Below, one piece after another: positions 51,916 to 60,960 of a stretch of 64,000 bases of DNA. Positions within the stretch are counted from its first letter, which is position 1; every line of letters starts with the position of its first letter. Below the pieces are notes generated by a model. That model did not search any database and had not been told where the DNA came from. It saw only the letters and a list, made by a program, of their open reading frames with translations. The stretch lies in NCBI RefSeq assembly GCF_000264765.2, contig NZ_CP006664.1, positions 2,418,001 to 2,482,000 on the forward strand. The letters are read 5' to 3'. Both the position numbers and the translations under genes were made by a program. The stretch is from Edwardsiella anguillarum ET080813 (GTDB lineage Bacteria > Pseudomonadota > Gammaproteobacteria > Enterobacterales > Enterobacteriaceae).

Positions 51916-53340
51916 ATGAGTACTGAAATCAAAACTCAGGTCGTGGTACTTGGGGCGGGCCCGGCAGGGTATTCTGCGGCGTTCCGCTGCGCGGATTTGG
52001 GGCTGGAGACCGTTATTGTCGAGCGTTACTCCACCCTGGGCGGGGTGTGCCTGAACGTCGGCTGTATCCCCTCCAAGGCCCTGCTGCACGTGGCTAAAGT
52101 GATTGAAGAGGCCAAGGCGCTGGCGGAGCACGGTATCGTGTTCGGTGAGCCGAAGACCGACATTGACAAGATCCGCACCTGGAAAGAGAAGGTGATCGGC
52201 CAGCTGACCGGCGGCCTGGCCGGTATGGCCAAAGGCCGTAAGGTGCGGGTGGTCAACGGGCTGGGTAAGTTTACCTCGGCCAATACCCTGACGGTTGACG
52301 GGGAGGCGGGGCAGACGGTGATCCATTTTGATAATGCGATCATCGCCGCCGGCTCCCGTCCCATCCAGCTGCCGTTTATCCCCCATGACGATCCGCGCGT
52401 ATGGGATTCAACCGACGCGCTGGCCCTGAACAGTGTACCGCAGCGCCTGCTGGTGATGGGCGGCGGGATTATCGGCCTGGAGATGGGGACGGTATATCAT
52501 GCGCTAGGATCCGAGATCGACGTGGTTGAAATGTTCGATCAGGTGATCCCGGCTGCCGATAAGGACGTGGTGAAAGTCTTTACCAAGCGTATCGGCAAAC
52601 GCTTTAACCTGATGCTGGAGACCAAGGTCACCGCCGTGGAGGCCCGTGAAGACGGGATCTATGTTTCCATGGAAGGCAAGAAGGCCCCGGCAGAGGCGCA
52701 GCGCTATGATGCCGTGCTGGTGGCCATCGGTCGCGTGCCGAACGGTAAGCTGATCGACGCCGGGCTGGCCGGGGTTGAGGTGGATGAGCGCGGTTTTATT
52801 CACGTGGATAAGCAGCTGCGTACCAATGTGCCGCACATCTTCGCCATCGGCGATATCGTCGGCCAGCCGATGCTGGCGCACAAAGGGGTTCACGAGGGAC
52901 ACGTTGCCGCAGAGGTGATCGCCGGAATGAAGCACTACTTCGATCCGAAGGTGATCCCCTCTATCGCCTATACCGAGCCGGAGGTTGCATGGGTTGGTCT
53001 GACGGAAAAAGAGGCGCGCGAGAAAGGCATCAGCTACGAAACCGCCACCTTCCCTTGGGCGGCCTCGGGGCGCGCCATCGCTTCTGACTGTGCCGACGGT
53101 ATGACCAAGCTTATCTTCGATAAAGAGTCCCACCGCATCATCGGCGGGGCGATTGTCGGCACCAACGGCGGCGAACTGCTCGGTGAGATCGGCCTGGCCA
53201 TCGAGATGGGCTGCGACGCGGAAGACATCGCCCTGACGATTCATGCCCACCCGACCCTGCATGAGTCCGTCGGCCTGGCGGCTGAGGTTTATGAAGGCAG
53301 CATCACCGATTTGCCGAATGCGAAGGCGAAGAAGAAATAA
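51916..53340 (+). CDS. lpd: Dihydrolipoyl dehydrogenase (E3)
   Basis: FAD-dependent E3 component shared by pyruvate dehydrogenase, 2-oxoglutarate dehydrogenase and the glycine cleavage system. The 474-residue protein (E. coli length) starts MSTEIKTQVVVLGAGPAGYSAA, an FAD Rossmann motif, with redox-active Cys45 and Cys50 in GGVCLNVGCIPSK, an NAD-binding GGGIIGLEMGTVYHALG, and the catalytic His-Glu in AHPTLHESV. The start is the second of two adjacent ATGs (51913 and 51916). It lies after an aceF terminator and its own promoter region. Confidence 0.98.
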   Translation: MSTEIKTQVVVLGAGPAGYSAAFRCADLGLETVIVERYSTLGGVCLNVGCIPSKALLHVAKVIEEAKALAEHGIVFGEPKTDIDKIRTWKEKVIGQLTGGLAGMAKGRKVRVVNGLGKFTSANTLTVDGEAGQTVIHFDNAIIAAGSRPIQLPFIPHDDPRVWDSTDALALNSVPQRLLVMGGGIIGLEMGTVYHALGSEIDVVEMFDQVIPAADKDVVKVFTKRIGKRFNLMLETKVTAVEAREDGIYVSMEGKKAPAEAQRYDAVLVAIGRVPNGKLIDAGLAGVEVDERGFIHVDKQLRTNVPHIFAIGDIVGQPMLAHKGVHEGHVAAEVIAGMKHYFDPKVIPSIAYTEPEVAWVGLTEKEAREKGISYETATFPWAASGRAIASDCADGMTKLIFDKESHRIIGGAIVGTNGGELLGEIGLAIEMGCDAEDIALTIHAHPTLHESVGLAAEVYEGSITDLPNAKAKKK

Positions 53341-53356
53341 TCGCGTGAGATAACGC

Positions 53357-53389
53357 AAAAACGGCTCCCATCGGGAGCCGTTTTTTTTT
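53357..53389 (+). terminator. lpd terminator
   Basis: ACGGCTCCC (53361-53369) pairs with GGGAGCCGT (53373-53381), preceded by five A and followed by nine T residues. It probably also terminates the minus-strand small gene downstream. Confidence 0.93.
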
Positions 53390-53403
53390 GCCCGTCACTG
53401 CCG

Positions 53404-53661
53404 TCAGTCATAGCGAAAGCCGATAAAAAAGGCCAGGGCCGGTATGCAGATCCCCAGTCCCAGTGAGCAGAGAAAGTAGTTCATTCCCCACAGAAAGCCA
53501 TCGTGATCCAGCATTTCCTGCCCGCTCAGGCCGCTGTCCAGCGCCAGCGCGTTTTCGCTGTGGCTGACCTCGATAAGGTAAAACAGCGCGCCGACGGCCA
53601 GTAGTAGGGAGAGGATTTGCAGCAGGGTCAGGCAACGCGAGTGCGTGGTCGTCAATGACAT
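53404..53661 (-). CDS. Small hypothetical inner-membrane protein
   Basis: I do not recognise this gene. It encodes 85 residues with two predicted transmembrane helices (about residues 11-30, LTLLQILSLLLAVGALFYLI, and 58-81, ending ALAFFIGFRYD) joined by an acidic, probably periplasmic or cytoplasmic loop (SHSENALALDSG to LDHDGFLWG). GGAGGCGAC upstream of the ATG is a good ribosome site. It sits between lpd and acnB, where E. coli carries the unrelated large gene yacH, and it faces the lpd terminator. Codon composition resembles the neighbours, so it is likely real. Confidence 0.7.
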   Translation of the reverse strand: MSLTTTHSRCLTLLQILSLLLAVGALFYLIEVSHSENALALDSGLSGQEMLDHDGFLWGMNYFLCSLGLGICIPALAFFIGFRYD

Positions 53662-53808
53662 CGTCGCCTCCCAGGCCGCTGAAAGCGTGGCATGATACAG
53701 AAAAATCGCCGGGGGTAAACGTAAAACAGGTCAGATCTGTGCGTTAATCGTACGTTTTGCCTGGTCAAAAATGGTTTTATGCGGTTATGTTACTTTTTTG
53801 TAAACCAT

Positions 53809-53837
53809 TTAACACGGTGGCTGAATGCTGATATGCT
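53809..53837 (+). promoter_or_regulatory. acnB promoter
   Basis: TTAACA (53809-53814) and TATGCT (53832-53837) with a 17-base spacer and an extended -10 (TGA before TATGCT). A Cra-like half-site GCTGAAT lies between the hexamers (about 53820-53826), which fits known control of acnB by Cra in E. coli but is not a full operator. Confidence 0.6.
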
Positions 53838-53944
53838 GAAAAGGCTATCCGGGTATCCGACAGGCGGTCAGGCGATGGGTTAGGGCACGGCACGCTACCG
53901 GCATCCCGGTATCTACAATGACAATGAGAGCGAGGAGTCGAGTC

Positions 53945-56542
53945 GTGCTAAAAGAATACCGTGAGCACGTCGCCGAGCGGGCGGCCCTGGGTGTGGTTCC
54001 TAAGCCGCTGGATGCGGCACAGATGGCAGCGCTGGTTGAGCTGCTGAAGTCACCGCCGGCGGGCGAAGAGGCCCTGCTGCTGGATCTCTTGACCAACCGG
54101 GTGCCGCCGGGCGTCGATGAGGCTGCCTATGTGAAGGCGGCCTTTCTGGCCGCGCTGGTGAAGGGCGAGGCCCACTCGCCGTTGGTCAGCGCCGCCAAGG
54201 CGCTGGAGCTGCTGGGAACCATGCAGGGTGGTTATAACATTCATCCGCTGATTGAGGCGCTGGATAACGCGGCGCTGGCGCCGATCGCCGTCGGCGCGCT
54301 GTCCCACACGCTGCTGGTTTTCGACAGCTTCCACGACGTAGAGCAGCGCGCGCGCGCCGGGAACCCGTTTGCCCGCCAGGTGCTGCAGTCCTGGGCCGAT
54401 GCCGAATGGTTCCTGTCCCGTCCGGCGCTGGCGGATAAGCTGACGGTGACCGTCTTCAAGGTCAGCGGTGAAACCAATACCGACGACTTGTCTCCGGCGC
54501 AGGATGCCTGGTCCCGCCCCGATATTCCGCTGCACGCGCAGGCGCTGCTGAAGAACCCGCGCGATGGCATCACCCCGGATCAGCCCGGCGCCGTGGGGCC
54601 GATCCGTCAGCTGCAGGCGCTGGCCGGGCAGGGGTACCCGTTGGCCTACGTCGGCGACGTGGTGGGCACGGGATCCTCGCGTAAATCGGCGACCAACTCG
54701 GTGCTGTGGCTGATGGGGGAGGACATTCCCTTCGTGCCCAATAAACGGGCCGGTGGCGTCGTGCTGGGCGGTAAAATCGCGCCGATCTTCTTTAACACCA
54801 TGGAGGATGCCGGCGCGCTGCCGATCGAGGTGGACGTCAGCCAGCTGCAGACCGGTGAAGCCATTGATATCTACCCCTATCAGGGGGAGATCCGCCGTCA
54901 TGCCGACGGCTCCCTGCTGGCGACCTTTGTCCTGAAGACCGAGGTGCTGCTAGATGAAGTGCGCGCCGGCGGACGTATTCCGCTGATCATCGGCCGGGCG
55001 CTGACGGCGCGTGCGCGCGAGGCACTGGATCTTCCGCCCAGCGATGTCTTTCGCCAGCCCAAAGCGGTCAGCGACAGCGGCAGGGGGTATACCCTGGCGC
55101 AGAAAATGGTGGGGCGCGCCTGCGGCGTGGCCGGCGTACGTCCCGGTCAGTACTGCGAACCGCGGATGGCCTCCGTCGGCTCACAGGATACCACCGGCCC
55201 GATGACGCGCGATGAGCTGAAGGATCTGGCCTGCCTGGGCTTCTCCGCCGATCTGGTGATGCAGTCCTTCTGCCACACCGCCGCCTATCCCAAGCCCATC
55301 GATGTGCAGACGCACCATACGCTGCCTGACTTTATCATGAACCGGGGCGGGGTGGCGCTGCGCCCGGGCGATGGCATCATCCACTCCTGGTTGAACCGGA
55401 TGCTGCTGCCGGATACTGTGGGCACCGGCGGCGACTCCCATACTCGCTTCCCTATCGGGATTTCGTTCCCGGCGGGGTCCGGCCTGGTGGCGTTCGCCGC
55501 CGCGACCGGGGTGATGCCGCTAGATATGCCGGAGTCGGTTCTGGTGCGCTTTAAAGGGCAGATGCAGCCGGGGATCACCCTGCGCGATTTGGTCCATGCC
55601 ATCCCCTACCACGCGATTCAGCAGGGGCTGCTGACCGTCGAGAAACAGGGGAAGAAGAACATCTTCTCCGGACGGATCCTGGAGATCGAAGGGCTGCCGC
55701 AGCTGAAGGTCGAGCAGGCCTTTGAGCTGGCCGATGCTTCGGCGGAGCGTTCGGCGGCCGGCTGCACCATTAAGCTGGATCGTGAGCCGATCGTGGAGTA
55801 TCTGCAGTCCAATATCGTGCTGCTGCGCTGGATGATCGCCGAGGGCTACGGCGATCGTCGCACCCTGGAGCGGCGCATCCGCGCCATGGAGAAATGGCTG
55901 GCCGATCCGCAGCTGCTGAAGGCGGACGCTGACGCCGAATATGCCGCGGTGATCGAGATCGATCTCGACGCGATTAAAGAGCCTATTCTGTGCGCCCCCA
56001 ACGATCCGGACGATGCCCGCCTGCTGTCACAGGTGGCCGGGGCGAAGATCGATGAGGTCTTTATTGGCTCCTGCATGACCAATATTGGCCACTTCCGCGC
56101 CGCCGGTAAGCTGCTTGACAGCCATCAGGGGCAGCTGCCGACGCGACTGTGGGTGGCGCCGCCGACCCGAATGGACGCCGCGCAGCTGACGGAGGAAGGG
56201 TACTACAGCGTGTTCGGCAAGAGCGGCGCGCGGGTAGAGATCCCCGGCTGCTCTCTGTGCATGGGCAACCAGGCACGGGTGGCCGACGGGGCGACGGTGG
56301 TATCGACGTCGACGCGTAACTTCCCGAACCGCCTCGGCACCGGTGCCAACGTCTATCTGGCATCGGCCGAGCTGGCGGCGGTGGCGGCCCTGCTGGGTCA
56401 GCTGCCGGACGTCGCGCAGTATCAGCAGTTTATGGCGCAGGTGGGGGCGTCGGCGGCAGACACCTACCGCTATCTCAACTTTAATCGCCTGACGCAGTAT
56501 ACCGAGAAGGCCGGGCAGGTGATCTTCCAGACCGCGGTATAA
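53945..56542 (+). CDS. acnB: Aconitate hydratase B
   Basis: Main TCA-cycle aconitase, a [4Fe-4S] enzyme that also acts as a 2-methylisocitrate dehydratase and binds mRNA in its apo form in E. coli. Taking the GTG at 53945 ([17 protein letters not shown]) gives 865 residues, the exact E. coli length; a strong AGGAG precedes it. Domain order is AcnB-specific: N-terminal HEAT-like domain (1-155), swivel domain (about 165-380) and the iron-sulfur core with [13 protein letters not shown] and GCSLCMGNQ cysteines. The upstream ATG at 53918 is rejected. Confidence 0.98.
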   Translation: MLKEYREHVAERAALGVVPKPLDAAQMAALVELLKSPPAGEEALLLDLLTNRVPPGVDEAAYVKAAFLAALVKGEAHSPLVSAAKALELLGTMQGGYNIHPLIEALDNAALAPIAVGALSHTLLVFDSFHDVEQRARAGNPFARQVLQSWADAEWFLSRPALADKLTVTVFKVSGETNTDDLSPAQDAWSRPDIPLHAQALLKNPRDGITPDQPGAVGPIRQLQALAGQGYPLAYVGDVVGTGSSRKSATNSVLWLMGEDIPFVPNKRAGGVVLGGKIAPIFFNTMEDAGALPIEVDVSQLQTGEAIDIYPYQGEIRRHADGSLLATFVLKTEVLLDEVRAGGRIPLIIGRALTARAREALDLPPSDVFRQPKAVSDSGRGYTLAQKMVGRACGVAGVRPGQYCEPRMASVGSQDTTGPMTRDELKDLACLGFSADLVMQSFCHTAAYPKPIDVQTHHTLPDFIMNRGGVALRPGDGIIHSWLNRMLLPDTVGTGGDSHTRFPIGISFPAGSGLVAFAAATGVMPLDMPESVLVRFKGQMQPGITLRDLVHAIPYHAIQQGLLTVEKQGKKNIFSGRILEIEGLPQLKVEQAFELADASAERSAAGCTIKLDREPIVEYLQSNIVLLRWMIAEGYGDRRTLERRIRAMEKWLADPQLLKADADAEYAAVIEIDLDAIKEPILCAPNDPDDARLLSQVAGAKIDEVFIGSCMTNIGHFRAAGKLLDSHQGQLPTRLWVAPPTRMDAAQLTEEGYYSVFGKSGARVEIPGCSLCMGNQARVADGATVVSTSTRNFPNRLGTGANVYLASAELAAVAALLGQLPDVAQYQQFMAQVGASAADTYRYLNFNRLTQYTEKAGQVIFQTAV

Positions 56543-56563
56543 GCGCGTCCTCAGGGCGATTGC

Positions 56564-56597
56564 GGGGGAGTCCGTCTGTGCGGGCTCCCCCCTTTTT
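56564..56597 (+). terminator. acnB terminator
   Basis: GGGGGAGTCCG (56564-56574) pairs with CGGGCTCCCCC (56581-56591, one T-G pair), six-base loop, followed by five T residues. Confidence 0.9.
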
Positions 56598-56691
56598 ATT
56601 ACCGGTGTTACATAGCATTGCATGGCGTCGACATAACTTGACGTTTAACCTCGTAACCTAACGTTATTGGGCCGATGCGGGGAGAGTGGAG

Positions 56692-57330
56692 ATGAAAAAA
56701 GGCTGGATGGATCAACTACAGTCGCTGCTGGGCGACGCTAAGCGCGGCGGCGGCGAAGGGCTGGGTAAACTGCTGGCGCCGGCGGCGCTCGGTGGCCTGG
56801 CCGGCGTGCTGCTGGGGAATAAATCCGCGCGTAAGCAGGCGGGAAAGCTGGGTAAGAATGCCCTGCTGCTCGGCGGCGGCGCTGCGATCGGTGCCCTGCT
56901 GTGGAACAAATACCGCGAGCGGGTGAGAGAGACGCACCGCGATGAGCCACAGTACGGTCAGCAGAGCGCACCGCCCGATGCGCGCGCGCGGCGTCTGGTG
57001 CAGGCGCTGGTGTTTGCCGCGAAAAGCGATGGCCACATCGATGCTCGGGAGCAGCAGGCCATCGACGATGCTATGACGCGGCTGGCGCTGGGCGATGAGG
57101 CGCGCGTTTGGGTGCGCCAGGCGCTGGAGCGTCCCCTCGATCCACACCTGCTGTCTCGCGAGGTACAGGACGAAGAGGAGGCGCTGGAGATTTATACTGT
57201 GAGCTGTACGGTCATCGACATCGACCATTTTATGGAGCGTAGCTATCTGGATGCGTTGGCGCAGGCGTTGGGCATTCCATCGGACGTAGCGCAGGGGCTG
57301 GAGCGTGATATTGGCGCCGGGAGTGCATAG
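56692..57330 (+). CDS. DUF533 family protein (YebE-like, TerB fold)
   Basis: A 212-residue protein of the DUF533 family, related to E. coli YebE; function not established. The N-terminal part is Gly/Ala/Leu-rich with a hydrophobic segment (about residues 30-72, LLAPAALGGLAGVLLGNKSA and ALLLGGGAAIGALLWNKY), a linker with Arg/Gln/Pro, and a C-terminal TerB-like helical domain (about 98-205) starting RRLVQALVFAAKSDGHIDAREQQAI, whose acidic SDGHID turn is typical. Ribosome site GGGGAGAG precedes the ATG at 56692; a GTG at 56686 is possible. No E. coli counterpart lies between acnB and yacL. Confidence 0.83.
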   Translation: MKKGWMDQLQSLLGDAKRGGGEGLGKLLAPAALGGLAGVLLGNKSARKQAGKLGKNALLLGGGAAIGALLWNKYRERVRETHRDEPQYGQQSAPPDARARRLVQALVFAAKSDGHIDAREQQAIDDAMTRLALGDEARVWVRQALERPLDPHLLSREVQDEEEALEIYTVSCTVIDIDHFMERSYLDALAQALGIPSDVAQGLERDIGAGSA

Positions 57331-57344
57331 CCGGCGGGATGCCC

Positions 57345-57372
57345 GCCCCTATTGACCCCCTGGGGCTTTTTT
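57345..57372 (+). terminator. Candidate terminator after the DUF533 gene
   Basis: GCCCC (57345-57349) pairs with GGGGC (57362-57366) around a 12-base loop, followed by six T residues, 15 bases after the stop. Confidence 0.6.
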
Positions 57373-57394
57373 GCTGAAATCGCTCGCCACACAG

Positions 57395-57426
57395 CGCGGA
57401 GACCCAGTCTCCGCGTTATTTTTTGC
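57395..57426 (+). terminator. Second hairpin terminator upstream of yacL
   Basis: Perfect 9-bp stem CGCGGAGAC / GTCTCCGCG with a three-base loop followed by TTATTTTTT. A tandem terminator that isolates yacL from the upstream gene. Confidence 0.82.
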
Positions 57427-57514
57427 AGATTGCGAGCCGGATTTCAGGCCGCATCACGGCGCTGGGTTACACTGAAAAAGAGTCCCCAGATGGGGCTGAG
57501 AGGGAGGGCTGGCT

Positions 57515-57877
57515 GTGGATTATGAATTTCGCCATGATATTGGAGGCCAGGTGATCGCGCTGTTTTCGATGGGGCATGAGGCCGTCGGGCACTGGCTTAA
57601 TGAAGAGGTCAAGGGAGATTTGGCGCTGCTGTCGCGCATCGAGCAGGAGGCCGCGGCGCTGAAGGGTAGCGAACGGCAGTGGCAGTTGGAGGGGCATGAG
57701 TACACCCTGTGGCTGGACAGCGAAGAGGTGATGGTGCGCGCGAACCAGCTGGCGCTGGAGGGCGATGCGCTGGATGACGGTATGCGCTATTACGATGAAG
57801 AGAGCCTCTCGCTGTGCGGGCTGGAGGATTTTCTACAGGTGCTGGCGCGCTACCGCAGCTTTATTCAGCAGCGCTAA
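57515..57877 (+). CDS. yacL: UPF0231 family protein YacL
   Basis: A 120-residue protein of the UPF0231 family, function unknown. It starts at a GTG (57515) with the product [32 protein letters not shown], close to E. coli YacL, and contains [32 protein letters not shown] and the conserved [30 protein letters not shown] precedes the start. The last 4 bases overlap the 3' end of the convergent exporter gene. In E. coli yacL also follows acnB, but speD and speE come next; they are absent here. Confidence 0.95.
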   Translation: MDYEFRHDIGGQVIALFSMGHEAVGHWLNEEVKGDLALLSRIEQEAAALKGSERQWQLEGHEYTLWLDSEEVMVRANQLALEGDALDDGMRYYDEESLSLCGLEDFLQVLARYRSFIQQR

Positions 57878-58773
57878 CCGTGGCGGGCCGTCGCGTCCGT
57901 CCGGCGGCTGGCGCTCCAGCACAGCAGTGAGCCCACCACCACCAGCAGCACGCCGGACCACAGGCTGGCCGGCGTCGACGCCGCCAGCCATAGCGCGGCA
58001 ATGGCAATGGACAGCAGCGGCGTAAAGTAGGAGAGGGCGGCGACCAGGGTGGCGTTGCCCTTTTTCATGGCCTGATCCCAGCACAGATAGGCGATGGCGG
58101 TGCTGCCGCTCATCAGCAGTAGCTCGCCCAGCGCCGCGCGGGTGATGCGCAGCGGAGGCTGCGGCGTCAGCAGCCATAGTAGCCACAGACACAGGGCCGT
58201 CATCAAGAGAAACAGCGGCAGGGCACCGCGGCTGGGCTGATAGTAGCGCAGTAGGTTGGAGTAGATGGCCCAGGCAAAGGCGGCGCCGCAGGCCAGGGCG
58301 TAGGCCAGCGGATTGCCGCTCAGATTGCGGTACAGGGCGGCGGGATCGACGCCGGCGTCACCGCCGACGACCCAGACGACGCCGCTGAAGGCCAGCAGCG
58401 CGCCGGGCCAGAGCCACCAGCGTACGCGCAGCCCCAGCAGCGGGACGGCGAACAGCAACGTCAGGCTAGGCCACAGGTAGTTGATCAGCCCCAGCTCCAG
58501 CGTCTGGGCCCGGTTATCCGCCAGACCGATGGCCAGGGCGAAGGCCACCATATAGAACACGAACAGGGCACCGCAGCCGAACAGGTATCCCGCTCGCTGA
58601 CCGCGTACGGCAGGTTTTCCCGCCGCGCACCATACCAGCAGGCCGCTCAAAGAGTAGATAGCGGCGCCCGCGGCGGTAGGGCCGAGGGTCTCGGCCAGGC
58701 TACGCGTCAGGGCTACGCTCATGCTCCACAGCAGAATGGCGCACACGCCCAGTAATGTCGCTCGGTGTTTCAT
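57874..58773 (-). CDS. DMT-family exporter, YddG-like (aromatic amino acid efflux)
   Basis: A 299-residue EamA/DMT transporter with ten predicted transmembrane helices in two repeats. Closest known relative by pattern is YddG, an aromatic amino-acid exporter: shared phrases include [56 protein letters not shown] and [14 protein letters not shown]. Orthology is not proven and substrate is inferred. The ATG at 58773 is chosen since AGGGAGG lies six bases before it; the upstream ATG at 58779 abuts that site. It is inserted between yacL and yacC relative to E. coli. A 15-bp palindrome lies upstream. Confidence 0.85.
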   Translation of the reverse strand: MKHRATLLGVCAILLWSMSVALTRSLAETLGPTAAGAAIYSLSGLLVWCAAGKPAVRGQRAGYLFGCGALFVFYMVAFALAIGLADNRAQTLELGLINYLWPSLTLLFAVPLLGLRVRWWLWPGALLAFSGVVWVVGGDAGVDPAALYRNLSGNPLAYALACGAAFAWAIYSNLLRYYQPSRGALPLFLLMTALCLWLLWLLTPQPPLRITRAALGELLLMSGSTAIAYLCWDQAMKKGNATLVAALSYFTPLLSIAIAALWLAASTPASLWSGVLLVVVGSLLCWSASRRTDATARHG

Positions 58774-58844
58774 GGCCATCCTCCCTGTTATGCCCAGGCG
58801 CTGACTGTAGCATGTTTATGTTATAGGGCGCAGGAGGCGGGAAG

Positions 58845-58859
58845 GTGAAATGATTTCAC
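58845..58859. promoter_or_regulatory. 15-bp palindrome between yacC and the exporter gene
   Basis: GTGAAATGATTTCAC is a perfect inverted repeat with one central base, about 72-86 bases upstream of the exporter start. It resembles an operator in size and symmetry. It is close to, but one base too widely spaced for, a CRP site. Confidence 0.45.
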
Positions 58860-58905
58860 ATAGGCAGGCGCTGAACGCGGCGGCGTATCGCGCGCCGGTG
58901 AGAGA

Positions 58906-59253
58906 TCAGTTAGCGTAGGCCAGCAGTCCCAGCGAGTCGCGGGCCAGGTATTTGCACTTGGTTTCCACCGGCATGGCGATGCGGCTTAAATCGTGGTAGC
59001 TCTCTTCACCCAGCTTTTTCATCTTCTTGGTGTTGTAATTGCTCATATCCCAGCCGTTGCGGCTGGCAAAGAAGACAATCGCCCGCTTAATCTGATTGTT
59101 GGGGAGGTCGTGGTAGCCACAGTCATTTTTCAAATAGACGAAAATGGCGGTTAAATCAGCCAGATCTTCCGCCTGCATCTCATCCAGCGCTCGACTGGAG
59201 GTCGTGATACTGAGTAAGCCCAACAATAGCACTAGCAGAGAGGATTTTTTCAT
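58906..59253 (-). CDS. yacC: Secreted protein YacC, PulS/OutS pilotin-like
   Basis: Small exported protein of the PulS/OutS family, whose characterised members are pilotins that guide type II secretins; YacC itself has no proven function. The 115-residue protein starts MKKSSLLVLLLGLLSITTSS, a signal peptide cleaved probably after SRA, with no lipobox. The mature part (EAEDLADLTAIFV-like AEDLADLTAIFVYLKNDCGY, two Cys, ending CKYLARDSLGLLAYAN) is close to E. coli YacC. An ATG four codons upstream (59265) is an alternative. In E. coli cueO and gcd separate it from hpt; here they are absent. Confidence 0.93.
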   Translation of the reverse strand: MKKSSLLVLLLGLLSITTSSRALDEMQAEDLADLTAIFVYLKNDCGYHDLPNNQIKRAIVFFASRNGWDMSNYNTKKMKKLGEESYHDLSRIAMPVETKCKYLARDSLGLLAYAN

Positions 59254-59558
59254 ACCGGAAAACACGATTTGTTATTGTGCTATGACGGTATCATATTTCA
59301 TCGGTATGACTACAGTCTGATATTCACTTTTAATATGTAATTGAGGCGGATTTTATGCCGCTCGGCGCGCGGGCATGTCGGGGGGCTTTTCGTACCTTAG
59401 GGCAGCAGACCCGTTTAAGTCGCCACCTCGGCCTGCTATACTCTGCGCCCTTAACAAACCGCGCTGTTTTGTGCCGAGGAGTGGAGCCATCCGCCGGGCG
59501 CAGGACAGATTGATTTTGCCGTCCGCCCACGCGACGGCACGCACGCAGGGTAAAAGCG
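59254..59558. other. yacC-hpt divergent intergenic region
   Basis: 305 bases with no credible gene. Apart from the hpt promoter candidate (59414-59442) I see no strong element. E. coli carries cueO and gcd at this point; no remnants are visible. Confidence 0.5.
59414..59442 (+). promoter_or_regulatory. hpt promoter candidate
   Basis: TTTAAG (59414-59419), 17-base spacer, then TATACT (59437-59442) with an extended -10 TGC before it. Weak -35 but good -10. Confidence 0.5.
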
Positions 59559-60095
59559 ATGAAACATACCGTAGAAGTCATGATCTCTGAACAGGAGATC
59601 AAGGCACGCGTAGCTGAACTGGGACGCCAGATCTCCGATCATTACCGTAACAGTGGCAAAGAGCTGGTGCTGGTGGGGCTGCTGCGCGGCTCCTTCATCT
59701 TTATGGCCGATTTGTGCCGCCAGATCAGCGTACCGCATGAAGTCGACTTTCTGACGGCCTCCAGCTATGGCAACGCCATGAACAGCTCCCGTGATGTCAA
59801 GATCCTCAAGGATCTGGATGAGGACATCCGCGATAAGGATGTCCTCATCGTTGAAGATATCATCGACTCCGGCAATACCCTGAGCAAGGTGCGCGAGCTG
59901 TTTAGCCTGCGTGGCCCGAACTCGCTGGCCATCTGCACGCTGCTGGACAAACCGAGCCGTCGCGAGGTCGCAGTTCCGGTGGAGTATATCGGTTTCTCGA
60001 TCCCCGACGAGTTCGTGGTGGGCTTTGGCATCGACTACGCTCAGCGCTATCGCTATCTGCCCTATATCGGCAAAGTTACCATGCTGGAAGAGTAA
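59559..60095 (+). CDS. hpt: Hypoxanthine phosphoribosyltransferase
   Basis: Purine salvage enzyme converting hypoxanthine (and guanine less well) plus PRPP to IMP. The 178-residue protein starts [22 protein letters not shown], has the flexible-loop start [17 protein letters not shown], the PRPP-binding motif [17 protein letters not shown] (about residues 95-111) and the base-specificity region near [23 protein letters not shown]. Same length and high similarity to E. coli Hpt. A terminator follows, shared with convergent can. Confidence 0.98.
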   Translation: MKHTVEVMISEQEIKARVAELGRQISDHYRNSGKELVLVGLLRGSFIFMADLCRQISVPHEVDFLTASSYGNAMNSSRDVKILKDLDEDIRDKDVLIVEDIIDSGNTLSKVRELFSLRGPNSLAICTLLDKPSRREVAVPVEYIGFSIPDEFVVGFGIDYAQRYRYLPYIGKVTMLEE

Positions 60096-60110
60096 TTCCG
60101 CGTAGCGGTG

Positions 60111-60137
60111 AAAAAGGCGACCTGGGGTCGCCTTTTT
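60111..60137. terminator. Bidirectional terminator between hpt and can
   Basis: AAAAAGGCGACC (60111-60122) pairs with GGTCGCCTTTTT (60126-60137) around a three-base loop. The A and T runs allow termination in both directions. Confidence 0.9.
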
Positions 60138-60210
60138 ACTGCACGTACGGTCATCTGTACGGAAAATTAATACGTTGAACGGAAAGCGTTTTTTTATTAA
60201 CCCGCGCGGA

Positions 60211-60873
60211 TTAACCTTCCTGGTTCTGCTGCTGTAGCAGCTTGGCCATGGCGTTGCGGTAGCGCACTTCCAGACTCTCACGGCTGATGGTGGTAATGTC
60301 CAGATCGTGCAAACGACCGTCCTGCAGACCGTAGACCCAGCCATGGATCATCACCTTCTGCCCGCGTTTCCACGCCGATTGCAGAATGGTGGAGTGTCCC
60401 AAATTGTAGACCTGCTCAATCACGTTCAGCTCGCACAGCGTATCCATGCGCTTTTCCGGCGGCAGCTCACCCAGCAGGGTGCTGTGCTTGTACCAGATAT
60501 CGCGGATATGCAGCAGCCAGTTGTCGATGAGCCCCAGCTCCGGATTGGTGACGGCGGCTTCGACACCGCCGCAGCCCAGGTGACCGCAGATGATGATGTG
60601 CTCAACCTGCAGCACGTCGACCGCATACTGCACCACGGAGAGGCAGTTCAGGTCGGTATGAATAACCAGATTGGCGACGTTGCGGTGTACAAAGAGTTCC
60701 CCCGGCTGTAGACCGGTCAGCTGCTCCGCCGGCACCCGGCTGTCCGAACAGCCAATCCACAGAAAGCGCGGACGCTGGGATTCTGCCAGCTTGGCGAAGA
60801 AGGTCGGATTATCCTCCTTTACCTGCTGTGACCATGCCTGGTTGTTGGCGATCAGTTTCTCGATTTCTTTCAT
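60211..60873 (-). CDS. can: Beta-class carbonic anhydrase
   Basis: Zinc enzyme interconverting CO2 and bicarbonate, essential in air for supplying bicarbonate to carboxylases. The 220-residue protein (E. coli length) starts [21 protein letters not shown], and has zinc ligands Cys42, Asp44, His98 and Cys101 in [14 protein letters not shown] and [14 protein letters not shown], with Arg46 completing the gate dyad. Formerly yadF. It converges with hpt, as in E. coli. Confidence 0.98.
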   Translation of the reverse strand: MKEIEKLIANNQAWSQQVKEDNPTFFAKLAESQRPRFLWIGCSDSRVPAEQLTGLQPGELFVHRNVANLVIHTDLNCLSVVQYAVDVLQVEHIIICGHLGCGGVEAAVTNPELGLIDNWLLHIRDIWYKHSTLLGELPPEKRMDTLCELNVIEQVYNLGHSTILQSAWKRGQKVMIHGWVYGLQDGRLHDLDITTISRESLEVRYRNAMAKLLQQQNQEG

Positions 60874-60960
60874 GAAGGTTAATCAGCTGTAACGGGAAAG
60901 AGGCCTAATATAGGCCAATCCACGGGCTTTGGAAATCGGAACAGTGGGCCGCGCGGGCGT

